DNA from: Labia minor
Lineage: Eukaryota > Arthropoda > Insecta > Dermaptera > Spongiphoridae
DNA: 64,000 nucleotides
Assembly: GCA_963082975.1 (NCBI GenBank)
Contig: OY720344.1
Location: 87,544,107 to 87,608,106 of the forward strand
Direction of reading: 5' to 3'
Shown: in pieces, positions 47,706-59,139 of the stretch
How positions within the stretch are numbered: the first letter of the stretch is position 1
Layout: each line of letters opens with the position of its first letter
Program-made: the position numbers and the translations under genes
Notes under the pieces: generated by a model
Told to the model about the DNA's origin: nothing
What the model saw: the letters and a program-made list of their open reading frames with translations, nothing else
Database searches by the model: none

Positions 47706-49434
47706 GAATCATCTTAAAAATAATTGAAAAATAAATAGATAAATAAATACATTCTGAAATATTCATTTTTGCTTGGTTCTTGTTTTCTTTGTTTTTTAAG
47801 TCCAAACAGTTCAGGCAATTAATAATTTAATTGGATTTTTTTTTAAACTTAATATGCATTAAACAAAAATAAATTATAATTTTTGTTTATGTAGGTATTT
47901 TGTTTAGCTCTGTAGGTGAGTAAAAAGTAATTAAGAAACTCCTTCAGTTCAAGTTGGTGGTAACATAAATTGAAGGGGTCTGTGAAACAGACACATGCAA
48001 GCCCATACTTCTCTCCCCTTCCACCTCCCTTTCTCTCACTATATCTATATATATTAATTTAATTGTTCTACAAATAATATATATAATAATAAAAAAATTA
48101 AAATATAAATCAAAAGATGCTTAAGGTATTAAATAATTTGATTAGTTGTCATAACTAAAGGCAAGATTCAACAAAATTTATTTGTAGTTGTTTTAAGTTG
48201 CTGAAAAATTTTAGTTTATTCTATTGGATTGTAAATGTAAATGTCAAAATTGATAAATATCTAATCATATTCATTTTAAAACTTTTATTTATGATGAACT
48301 GAATATGAAAAAAATTGTTTTAAAATTTACGTTGCAATGCAATATTTTTTAAATATAAAGTTAATGAGAAATTTGCTAATTATTATTAAGCTAAGTAGTA
48401 AGTATAATAAGTACTATTATTAATACAACAGGTATTGCTGAAACATTGTCATTAACAGTTGACTAACAGCGGAATTGCTACAAAATTGATTAAAAATTAT
48501 AAACTTATAAATTAATTCCTATTATATTATAGAGATTCAATTATACACGAAATATATTTATATGCAATTATTATAGATTTATATCATTAATCCCTGGCTC
48601 ACCGAGCCGCCGTTCAAATAATTTAAAAGAACATCAATTAAAAAAAAATAGTCATAAAACTTACAAACGTACGTATTAATGCATTGAAAAACAGATATAA
48701 ATATAACATAAATATTTTTAATTTTATTTTATTTATAAAATTTTGTATTTAAGGAAGACGAGTTGCTGACGTCATTTAAATTTCCTATTTTAAATTTAAA
48801 AAATAAAAAAAATAAAGATGATTTTTCCTGAGGCTGAAACCAATACAGATCGATTTCTCTTTATAAAATGGTGTGAATATATACAATTTTTGATAGTATA
48901 ATAATATAAGATTCATTGTATTCTGAATTTTACGCCTATTATTATTTTTATCTTTTTGTTATTAGGTGATTAAATAACAATATTTTATTAATGCAAACTG
49001 GACTGTGAATTCAACCTCGTGCATATTAATTAATAATTGACACAATTAAGAAAATTACATTTATTTAAGTTTATATTTAAACTAAAATTATTTAAATAGT
49101 TTAATCTTTATCATATAGAAGATTATCTTAAATGACTTACTCTATCTCATTGCAATATGTGTGTTGGTGGGGATACGTACGAGGGTCATTTGAAAAATTC
49201 ATTAATTGAAGCACAAATGGAAGCACCAGTTGAAATAGAAAATATGGGTTAAGTACTGCCAATTAACTTGTATATAAATGTCCAAATCCTTCTTTTAAGT
49301 AGGGTTTAAGTAGTGTGAGAGTTATATTAGGCGGGTACCGCTCTCTTAATTATTTAAATAATTTAACAAAAAGAATTTATAAAATATAATGCATAATTAT
49401 GAAACAAGAAATGATAAACATACCATAATATACA
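45376..49434. other. AT-rich intergenic sequence
   Basis: No gene recognised. It includes the repeat shared with 31810-31960 (46184-46330), a (TA)n array (47668-47702) and an inverted copy of the 44 kb repeat end (48740-48880). Confidence 0.5.
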
Positions 49435-49800
49435 GTGTGTCCCACATAAGGCTGGGCCCGAAGATAACTATTACCGATATTATTATATTTATTTCTTATT
49501 TATGCACCCAATACCCTTTATAATGAGTACCTTGATCACACACACACGCACACAGGCGGTGTTGAAAGTGGTGTTCTTCAGCATCCAAACAATCCTGGCA
49601 CCTTCTAATGAAATTGTCATTCACATTCATAAGTTCTTGTTGCATAATGTTCCCAATTTCTGTTGTGAGATTGTTTTTAATTTCTTCCATAGTATGAAGA
49701 TTATTTCTGTAAACTTTATTTTTTAAGATTCCCCACAAAATAAAAATCATACACCGTAGGATCCGAGGGGCGAAGAGATTACTATTATAATTGTATGATA
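49434..49800 (-). mobile_element. Tc1/mariner-type relic, 3' half of transposase
   Basis: The right-hand end of the gene is near TACAGTGTGTCCCACATAAG (49430-49449), a plausible terminal repeat. The minus-strand frame at 49750-49496 reads MIFILWGILKNKVYRNN, then HTMEEIKNNLTTEIGNI and RRCQDCLDAEEHHF. The FxLWG block followed by K.VY is the usual region after the last catalytic aspartate in this class. The preceding catalytic part and the other end are missing. Confidence 0.7.
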
Positions 49801-50170
49801 ATAAAGGAATTTCTCATCTTTAAAAGTTGCAATAAGTATTCTTAAACAATTTAAGCTTAGTTTATATATGTAAAACTCAGAAGCCAAGGCGATTAACTCC
49901 ACATTTAATGAAACTGAGAAAATGATGCCCAAAGTTCACAGCTTGTAGAAAATTCAGGCTTATTGATTACAGAAAAATATATATTTCATTGCAATATTAA
50001 GACATACAATTTAATTATAAAAATTTGAAACAATAATATAATTGAAGAAAACCTTCTTCAAAATTTTAGTTGGTTTGGTTTCTGAATTTCACATATATAT
50101 ATAGTTAATATTAATTAAATGTTAAATGAAAATTATTATGAAAAACAATAAAAATGTATAAATTTGAGAC

Positions 50171-52141
50171 TGTTATAGGCTAGTTTCTAGATAATAGAAC
50201 TATGAATTAAGCTGCATCTATTTACTGGTTCGATTGGTGATGTGATTGATTGCAACGGCAAGATAAGGGCGCCTCTGTCTAGTATACTATCTCTTGCGGG
50301 AGAGATGAAGGGCAGTGTTAAGGCCTGTTTTCAGACCTTTGCTTTTTCTATTTTTCGAAGAGTTCAACTGGAGAGGATTTCCTACAAAGGTTTCATTTCT
50401 TGCCAAAAGCGCTCCATTCGCTCTAACATGCACGCGAATAGAATTCTCTCTCTCTTTTTCTCCTCTCAGAACAGCCAGTTCGGCAGACGACCGTTCCTCC
50501 TCCCTCTCTCTCGCCACGACGCCGTCAAGCAAAGACGTGTTCTTAAATATTAAAATATCTTTGTAATCTCGCTTTATTTAAAGCATTTTTAGTAAATATA
50601 TTAAACATAATTTATCTTTTCTTTATTTGTCTTGACTGGTCGGACCGAGATAGCACAAGGTATTGGATTTCTTTTGTTAAATCCCTATTTTGTAATTGAT
50701 TTGTGTAAAAAGGAAAATCCTAAACTTGAAATTTGTCTCGCCTAGTATTATTAAAGGTAGAACAACATTTTTCTTTTTCCTTTTACATATATTTGAATCA
50801 AAAAATTAAATATTAATTTAATAATATATGTCTATAAATATTATTTTGATTCACTTTCTAAAAAGAAATTTTTTCTCAAATTATTTGTTTGAAAATTAAT
50901 TATTATATATTTTTAAAATATTCTAAAAACGGATATCTATCTGGATTTCCCTTTAAATGGAATATTTTATTCAAATTGTTTTATTATAATTTAAATGGTT
51001 AGTCGACGAACTAACATTTAATCATATCTTTTTAGTTAAAACTAAAATTGAATAATTATCTATATAAAATTATCTAATTATATTTATATATTTTGTTATA
51101 TCTCAATATACACACCTGTTCGGTGAGAACACGTCTTATTAATTAATTTAATATAAAATAAGTCTAATTATATTAGTTAATTCTTATGGAAAAACAATAT
51201 TGATAATTTTGTTACATTATCAATTTTGTTTTTATAAAAAATAAAATTTTACGATTGAGTTTTGTTTGAAAAATAATCTATTTCAAGGTTATTCGTTCTA
51301 TTAATATATTACCTTGTACTCGAGAATCATTCACTTCCATAAACATTAATTATATTTATAGAAGTTATCGAATTATCAGCTGATGAAACAGCTGATTTTC
51401 GAATTTAATTTTATTTATATTTGGTTTAAACCAACATAATATTTAGTTGACTTGAGTAAAATAATTTATTTTTGTTAAAATATTTTATTAATTTCTTTCA
51501 TTTAACAATTCCAATCGTCAAATTTAATCTCTTAAAGAAAAAATAGAATTGAGGACTTTGTCCTTTCAAACAATTCTAACTTTTCTTTATATTTAACTTA
51601 AAAGTTTCTAATAAGATATTCAACTTGTAATCAAATTAAAAGATTATTTCGTTGTATTAATACATTATATTATTGATAATTAAAATATAAAGTACAATTA
51701 ATTGCATTATAAAATTTAAGCTATTAATTGCTTAATAATATCTCTTGCCATTGGCATAAATTTTGTTTTATTATAAAAGATTTACTAAACTATAAAAAAT
51801 CTAAAAACCTTCAAATTTAAGATTTAATATTTTCATATTGTCTTAAAATACAATCTCTATTCGTTTATTATTGTAATTTATTATTCATTTTAAAGAGTTA
51901 ACCTAATAATAACGTTTTATGAAACTTTGGCTTTTATTTATTCTGAAAAATACCCATCTCTTTTCCATACAAGGACCCTAACAGTTCCCGTAGTTTTGCA
52001 CAATTGAAGGGATTAAGGAACAAATCTGCAACTTCGAGATCCTTTATACGCAAGCGATTTTATCGGCTCCGTATGAAGTCAGTTGGGTACTCCATTGAAT
52101 ACCCTTTATCGAGTTAAAGTCGTTTGGGCTTTAACACCTCA
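50171..52141 (+). mobile_element. Long LTR (left arm of a head-to-head LTR palindrome)
   Basis: It starts TGTTATAGGC and ends TTTAACACCTCA, giving TG...CA ends over 1,971 bp. The end is followed after 5 nt by a tRNA-Arg primer-binding site (52147-52164), which defines it as an LTR read left to right. Its complement matches 52178-54855 along almost its whole length (for example CAATCGT..AATTTAATCTC, AACAGCTGA, TGGATTTC..AAATCCC), with identity by eye highest in the last ~190 bp. The outer boundary is the less certain one. Open frames at 50242-50566 fall inside the LTR and are not genes. Confidence 0.75.
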
Positions 52142-52146
52142 GAATT

Positions 52147-52164
52147 TGGCGACCGTGACAGGAC
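52147..52164 (+). promoter_or_regulatory. Retrotransposon primer-binding site for tRNA-Arg
   Basis: TGGCGACCGTGACAGGAC is the 18-nt complement of an animal tRNA-Arg 3' end including CCA, the primer used by several Ty3/gypsy elements such as the mdg1/412 group. It lies 5 nt after the CA end of the left LTR, which is normal. No gag or pol follows: the opposite LTR starts 14 bp later. Confidence 0.82.
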
Positions 52165-53875
52165 GCACCACAAAAGATGAGGTGTTAAAGCCTAAACGAC
52201 TTTAACGAGATGAAGGGTATTCAATGGAGTACCCAACTGACTTCATACGGAGCCGATAAAATCGCTTGCGCATGAAGGATCTCGAAGATGCAGATTTGTT
52301 CCTTAATCCCTTCATTTGTGCAAAACCTCGGGAACTGTTAGGGTCCTTGTGATGAAAAAGAGACAGATATTTTTTCAGAATAAAATAAAAGACAATGGTT
52401 TCAAATAACGTTATAATTAGATTATCTCTTTCAAATAAATAATAAGTTACAATAGTCAATAAATAGAAAAAATGTACATTAAGACAATATAAAAATATTC
52501 AATTTTAAATTCAAATAATTTAGATTTTATGGTTTAATAAACCTTTGATAACGAAATAAAGTTTATGTTAAAAGCAAGAGATAATATTAAGCAATTAATA
52601 GCTTGAAATTTACAATATAATTCATTTTAATTTAAAAGAATAAATATCCACAATACAATATATAATATTAATAAAAACGTAATAATCTTTTAATTCGATT
52701 ACTCGTTGAAAATACAATTAAATAATTTTATAATTAAATTTAAATAAAAATCATAGAATTAATGAATGTACAAAATCACCAATTCTATATTTTTCCATTA
52801 GAGATTAAATAAAACGATTGCAATTATTATATTAAATAAATTAAGAAAAATATTTTTATAGAAATAAATTATATTGGTTGAATAGATAAAAATGTAATAT
52901 TTATTTAAACTAATATTAAAAAATTAAATTTAGAAAAAATTCAGCTGTTTTGAAAGTTAATGATTAGATAATCCTTTATAAATAGAACCTAAAATTATTG
53001 AAAGAATAAAAGATTTAAATTTAGAAATTTCCTATTATAAATACAATTCATATTAACAAAAGGAATAAATTTCTCGAACCCAATATAATATATTAATTAG
53101 GATTAAATAATCCTCAAAATAGATTATTCTTTTTAAAATATACAATCGTTTAATTTTATATTTATAAAACCAAATTGATAATAATACAAAATTATCAGCT
53201 TTTTTTTGTTAAGTAATTTAATAGTACATTTAGATTTATTATGATAAATAATTTAATGAAAACAAACATTCACATAGAACGAGTGTATATACCAAGATAT
53301 AATGGAAATATCTGTATATAATTAGAGAAGCCTCTATCGATAATTAATTAAGAGAAAATCAATTAATAAATTTGATTCTAAATAAAATAGAAATGATCCT
53401 TTAAGGAAATCATAAGAAAAATATAAGTAATGTTATAATTACAATTATATAATTTTTGCTTAATATAGCGAAACGAAATCAACTGTTTGGTTTTTGACCA
53501 AACAATTGATTACATAGAATTCATAATACTAAATATTCTATGTAAAGGCAATTTTATAAAATATCCGTTTAGAATAGTTTATAATATATAATAATTAATT
53601 TTTTAGACAAACAACTTGAGAAATAATCTCATTTTAGAAATGTAATCAATATAATATTTATAGACATATATGATTAAATTAATATTTAATTGTTTCGATA
53701 CAAATATATGAAAAAGGAAAAAGTTAATGGTGATATACCTTATAATACACCGGAACCAAAAGACCAAGTCTTGGGTTTTCCTTTTTTTTTTTTTTGAATT
53801 AAGTACCATAAAGGGATTTATTAAAAGAAATCCGATACTTTTAACTATTCGATCCAATCAAGTCAAGAAATACCA

Positions 53876-54345
53876 CGAGAAAATAAATTATTCTAAATAT
53901 GTTTAGCGAAATGCTTTTTATAAAGCAAAACAAACGAACCATGAAAATGATTCAAACAATATTTTATCCGGGCAGGTAAACTAAGACCTCCGGGAAAGAA
54001 TTAATTCTAAATATATTTAGCGAAATGCTTTCAATGAAGCAAGACAAAAGAACCATATAAATGATTCAAACCATATTCTATCCGGGCAGGTAAACTAAGA
54101 CCTCCGGGAAAGAATTAATTCTAAATATATTTAGCAAAATGCTTTCTATGAAGCATAAGAAAATGTTTCAAACTATATTCTATCCGGGCAGGTAAACTAA
54201 GACCTCCGGGAAAGAATTAGAGAAATGCTTTCTATGAAGCAATATAAACGAAACATAAAAAATGTTTCAAACCATATTTTATCCGGGCAGGTCAACCAAG
54301 ACCTCCGGGAAAGAATTAATTTTATATATATTTAGATAAATGCTT
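53876..54345. repeat. ~100-116 bp minisatellite with GC-rich hairpin units
   Basis: Four and a half units share TATCCGGGCAGGTAAACTAA and GACCTCCGGGAAAGAATTA, then an AGCGAAATGCTTT..GAAGCA block (box positions about 53967, 54080, 54180 and 54279). Each unit can form CCGG..AGGT-loop-ACCT.CCGG. Units differ by small indels (about 98-116 bp). The array exists only in the right LTR. Confidence 0.88.
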
Positions 54346-54439
54346 TTAATAAAGCGAGGTGAACGAAATATGGAAACAATCCAAAAGATGTGTGGAATTG
54401 ACCAGATGGAAACGAATAGCGAGAGATATAACGTTAACA

Positions 54440-54620
54440 AGAACGAAAACGATTAGAACTTGAACACTAAACGATTATTAATACTATATCGAATAGGATT
54501 TGAATACGAATCGATTATTAATACTATATCGACTCGAACATGAAATGTACGAAACTATTACGAATATTATATCGACACTTGAGCTTGAAAGAAGCATTAT
54601 TAATATTGTATCGACAGAAA
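54440..54620. repeat. Short degenerate tandem repeat in right LTR
   Basis: CGATTATTAATACTATATCGA recurs with variants (about 54471, 54513, 54556 and 54594) at irregular ~38-48 bp spacing. Confidence 0.6.
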
Positions 54621-55805
54621 CTTAAATAGAAGCTTGAATGGAAGCTTGAAATACTTGAAATATACGAAAAGCACTGAAGGTGGGACGGCCTGCGCGTCTG
54701 CCGACGTTCAAAAAAGAGGTGAAAAGAGAAAGAAACACTTCGATATCCATTCGGACGGCAGCGCCGTTCGGGGATAAATGAAGCTATGAAAGAGAATTGT
54801 TTTAACTTGACACTTATCAAGTCAAAACGCCAATAATCAAAAACAGGCGTTAACAGGCAGTCAAGCAGCAGAAATGCCCTTTGAAACAGTGAATTGCTTG
54901 TTCACGGATAGGAGGTGTTAATATAACTTGAGGGTGTTAGGTTAAGTTAGGGGATAGACAGAGAGGGATTTAAGAGAAACAGGAGAATGTGGTTCAATAA
55001 TATCTGAACAAAGTATAAAATCTAATCACTGTGATAAAACTTTCAATTGGCTGAATTTTCATTCATTCATTTTGTATTCTATTATAACTATAACCAAACT
55101 TTTAACTTTTAATTAATTTTATATTGTTGATCAATATGAATAAAGTAGTTTAGTCTACTGAGTGCATCTCTCCTCTTTTTCCCCGCCCCTTTTCTTTTGT
55201 TATAATTATAATATAAATTAATCCATTATATATTTTTAGGTTTATAGATAGACAAATTTTAATGAATGAAGTTTTACTGAAATAATATTTACTAGAAATT
55301 CATAACGTTACAAATAATAATATCTCAGGTTTAGAAATTTGTTGACCTGGATATTAAATAAATAACATCGTTCAAATGAATTATATTACGTTATTGAATG
55401 TAAAAAAAAAAAATACAAGGAGATTCAAAAAGATAATCACAAATTTTAAAATGGGTATTTCATCAAAAAAACTTGATAGATTATGGATAATAAATCGATT
55501 TGAAGAGTATTTAAATGTATTTTTTCAGTAAATAACAAATTCATAAATATTAAATATTAACCACTCTAAACATTGGAGTAACTCATCAATCTAATAATTG
55601 AAATTGTTCCACAATTTCTGTAGCATTTCTTAAGTAAATTGTTAATGTCTTCTTTATATTTGAATGAATCTACTGAATAATTTTAAACAAATTTCACCGA
55701 AAGAAAGCAGTATGTATGTAGTGCTTAGGCGTTTCGTCTTGGAGAACCTGATCAGAAAAAAATAAAACGAGTTAAATAAATGAAAATATCCAATCCAAAT
55801 TCACA

Positions 55806-56415
55806 TGGATCTGCATATGAAAAGTTAGGTTCACTTTTTTACAAATAAAAGAAAAAAGGTTTGTTGCCACGTTATAATATTTAATGAAAATAAATTAATA
55901 TAAAGTAAAAATTAAAAATGAAATTAATATAAAAGTTAAAAGGAGATACTCCTTAGAATTTACAAATTAGATATAAAAATAATGAGGAATAAATGCTAGC
56001 TAGTGCTCAGCTAAACAAAACAAGTTACAAAAAATAATATTAATGCCTCAAACAAAGTTTACAACGCACATGGTCCACAACAAGTCTAAAAGGGAAGTTC
56101 ACAACAAGAAATCTAAAAAGCAAGTGTTTAACAACAGGTCCAAAATGTCCAAAATGCAAGTGAAGACGCGCACTCAACTCCAAGGGAAGCTGGCCCTTTG
56201 GGGAAGACAATCTTGAGCATATCAATCAATCTCACGAGGTGATTGGTTGCACGGGATCACGTGACCATTTTTTGCATAGTCAACTTAACTACAAAACAAC
56301 GTGTTTTGCATATAAATATAAAAAAAATATATATAAAAATAAAAACTTATAAAAATTATATAAAAATAAATTGATATTAAAATAAATAAATCTAAATCAG
56401 GGAGAGGCTTTAACA
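55806..56415 (-). mobile_element. Solo LTR, family S1, copy B, with 4-bp TSD
   Basis: It starts TGTTAAAGCCTCTCCCTG on the minus strand and ends ATATGCAGATCCA. The same 4 bp, CACA (TGTG on the minus strand), flanks it at 55802-55805 and 56416-56419. It is homologous over its length to 13112-13699. No internal region adjoins it, so it is a solo LTR left by recombination. The 61-codon open frame at 56040-56225 is LTR sequence. Confidence 0.83.
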
Positions 56416-56420
56416 CACAT

Positions 56421-57798
56421 ATATATATATATATATCGAGTAATATTAATTAAATGATTCCTTTGCGAAAATCCACTTGACACAGGCAATCATAACATTT
56501 CTTTTATTCGAATAATTCATTTTTATATTTTGAACGAAAAATTAGTTCATATGATGTTTATTTAATAAACCGCCACAGGGAAAAATAATTTGCATATTAA
56601 ATATATTGAAATGAAATGGATAAGTAAATGGAAATATATATGCATATATATATTATATATTGAACCTAGAGTATTGAATATAGACTCCTTTTGCTATTAA
56701 TTAATCAATTTGATTTCGATTTGATCTTTAATTATAATATTTACTCTCTTAAAGGTTCTACTTCAAATTAATTATTTTCTAATATAATTATATATATAGT
56801 CGATTTATATAATTGCAAATGATATATAAATAAAAGAAAATATTTTTTTCTGCTTTGAATTATAATGCTATTTAATTTTAATGAGAAATTATTATCTATT
56901 TTTAGTTTCATTTATTTATTTATTTTTTTTAATAAAGTTTTGAATTAAAGTTAATTACATTTTGACTATATGCAAGACTGGATTTTAATTAATTTTATGA
57001 TATTATATGTATTATTTAAAGAACCTACATATAATTAGATTTCATTTTACACAATATTTCATTAATATGACTTTACGGTTAAAAGGTATACTTACTTTTT
57101 GATCTTTTTTTACTAGCTTAAAAATATTTATTACATAATTAGATAATAATTAATAAAGTATACAAAGTAAAAAATTTTAGAGAAGAGAAATTAATCAATA
57201 AATTAATCATCATAAAATAGACATTGTTATTTTATTATTTTTTTTTAAATAAAAATATGTTTTTTATAGAAATTTTATATTATTTTTTATTTATTTATTT
57301 AATTTATGAACATGTATAGTGGAAGAATAAAAATTTTGGATTTTAAAGTTTTCAAAAGAAATACACGTTTTAAGGGCCCTCTGGTTTAAATAAATATATT
57401 CCCTTGATCATTTTAATTAAAATTTACTTCAATATCAGAAAACTCGAATTTACTTTGAAGTACTCTGAGAGGACATAAAAGGCGAATTTAAAAATTCCTT
57501 TCTCTAAACTACCTTTTATTTTATTTTTATTTTAAGCAGTGAGCACTCGCACATTTTTAATTTGTATTTCAACATTATTAATAATAAACTTTGTACTAGA
57601 TATTGATAGATTGAAAATAGTTCAATACGTATAAACTACACATTTTATTTAAAGAAATTGAATTATGTATATGATTTATTTAATTATGTTTGCTTAAGCT
57701 TTATGCTCTAAATTTTGAAATGTGTTAAATTTGTCGATACTTTCTGCAAATATAATTATCATATTTAAGTAACTTTAATTTTTAAATTTACAACTAAA
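56421..57798. other. AT-rich intergenic sequence
   Basis: No gene or repeat recognised apart from short (TA)n runs. Confidence 0.5.
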
Positions 57799-57801
57799 TA
57801 A

Positions 57802-58358
57802 CGAGGACAATTCACAAAGAAGGTTACGTTTTGGAATTAAAACAAAACTAGTACAGGAAAATGTTTTTTATTATATACATTTGAAAGAGCAACTAAAATT
57901 CTATTTTTCTACAAAATCGCCAAAAAAGTTGAGACATTTATCGTAGGGATGAACGAGCTTCTAAATTCCTCATAGCCTGAGTGTTGAGCCAGTCAGTAAA
58001 GATCGCGCGGAGATCGTCGCCGTTAGGCTACCTTTTTGTCATTTTTGGAGGCCTACGAGTACCACGGTGATTCAATCCTTGATCGAATCGTAACGGGAGA
58101 TGATTCTTGGGTGAGAAACAGGTGATGTGTGAGACAAAATTGGAGTCTATGGAGTGGGGGCACATACATCCTCCCAGGCAGCGAATTTCTATGATGAAGG
58201 AATTTCGTTCATCGCTACGATAAATGTCTCAACTTTTTTGGCGATTATGTAGAAAAATAGTATTTTAGTTGCTCTTTCAAATGTATATAATAAAAACATT
58301 TTTCTGTACTAGTTTTGTCTTAATTCCAAAACGTAACCTACTTTGTGAATTGCACTTG
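57802..58358 (+). mobile_element. Foldback mariner derivative, copy 2
   Basis: Same family as 37394-37834, with degenerate TA-flanked ends. The left ~165 bp (57810-57970) is the inverted copy of the right ~160 bp (58195-58352), both carrying the transposase 3' end (HRYDKCLNFFGDYVEK on the right arm). The unpaired middle keeps part of the transposase catalytic region in the forward direction: DSILDRIVTGDDSWVRN, where the Asp in TGD is the first catalytic residue, then TKLESMEWG. It cannot be active. Confidence 0.83.
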
Positions 58359-58383
58359 TATTTCAAAGTATTGTTTTTATATA

Positions 58384-58590
58384 CAGGGTCCGCCATGTAA
58401 CATTTTTTTTAAATGCCTTAAAACAAAAACGGTTGGATGGATTTTCAAATTTAGTCAGCCATTTGAATGAAATACTATTTAATAAATAATCGGAAGATCT
58501 ATACTTCACTATGAAAAAATAAATTTGAAAATTCATCCAACCGTTTTTGTTTTATTGCATTTAAAAAAAAATGTTACATGGCGGACCCTG
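58384..58590. mobile_element. 207-bp MITE with ~70-bp terminal inverted repeats
   Basis: It is bounded by TA and has ends CAGGGTCCGCCATGTAACAT and the exact complement at 58571-58590. Inside both arms lie AAACAAAAACGGTTGGATG / CATCCAACCGTTTTTGTTT and a shared AAATTT-flanked block, giving about 70 bp of pairing around a ~65-bp loop. It is likely a Tc1/mariner-group MITE because of the TA duplication. Confidence 0.88.
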
Positions 58591-59139
58591 TATATATATA
58601 TATATAAATATATATATGTCAACAATCATTATTCAGCGTGATAGAATAATATTAAAAATAAATTTGAAAATATTTATTTGATAAAACATCATATAAAATG
58701 TATTTAATACTCGTTTTTGTACAAAATCTTGAATGAATAAATATTAAAATGTTAATAAAATATTTTATTGCTATCAGACGTTTATTCGTATGATAACGTC
58801 ACATAAATCAGGTAGATAGACATGCTTAAATTACTCCATAAGACTACATTTTAGATGAAATAAGATATTTTCTAATTAACAATTTAAATGAATCATAATA
58901 TGTATATGTATATTTATTAATAATATTAAACTAAGTACAATGTTTTGAAAAGCTACTCTGAATCAATGTAATGTTTTGATAGGGGTGTATTCACTGTTAG
59001 CCTATTAGCCTAGTAGCGATTTTGAATTAGGTATATATCCAATTATTATATATATAAAGTACGCACATCGTGTATCTATTAGGTGTGCATATATTATGTC
59101 TATACCTAAATATATATTAAGAATACATTATTTCTTCAT

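Larger units (their letters stand above)
52178..54855 (-). mobile_element. Long LTR (right arm, inverted)
   Basis: Read on the minus strand it starts TGTTAACGCC (54855) and ends TTTAACACCTCA (52178), facing the left LTR end-to-end. It is 2,678 bp, longer than its partner mainly because of tandem repeats at 53876-54345 and 54440-54620. The left LTR has about one unit-equivalent of the first array (around 50560-50630). The minus strand also has TGG five bases beyond the CA end (TGGTGCGTCCTG), so the 36-bp spacer looks like a primer-binding region from either side, but only the left reading fits a tRNA I can name. Confidence 0.73.

Noticed and set aside
50242-50566. Overlapping open frames on both strands (81-103 codons) in a GC-richer patch
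   Set aside because: They lie inside the left LTR. The inverted LTR shows similar sequence without these frames.
53876-54345. CRISPR-like array because of regularly spaced conserved boxes
   Set aside because: The whole ~100-bp unit is repeated, spacers are not unique, and the context is a eukaryotic LTR.
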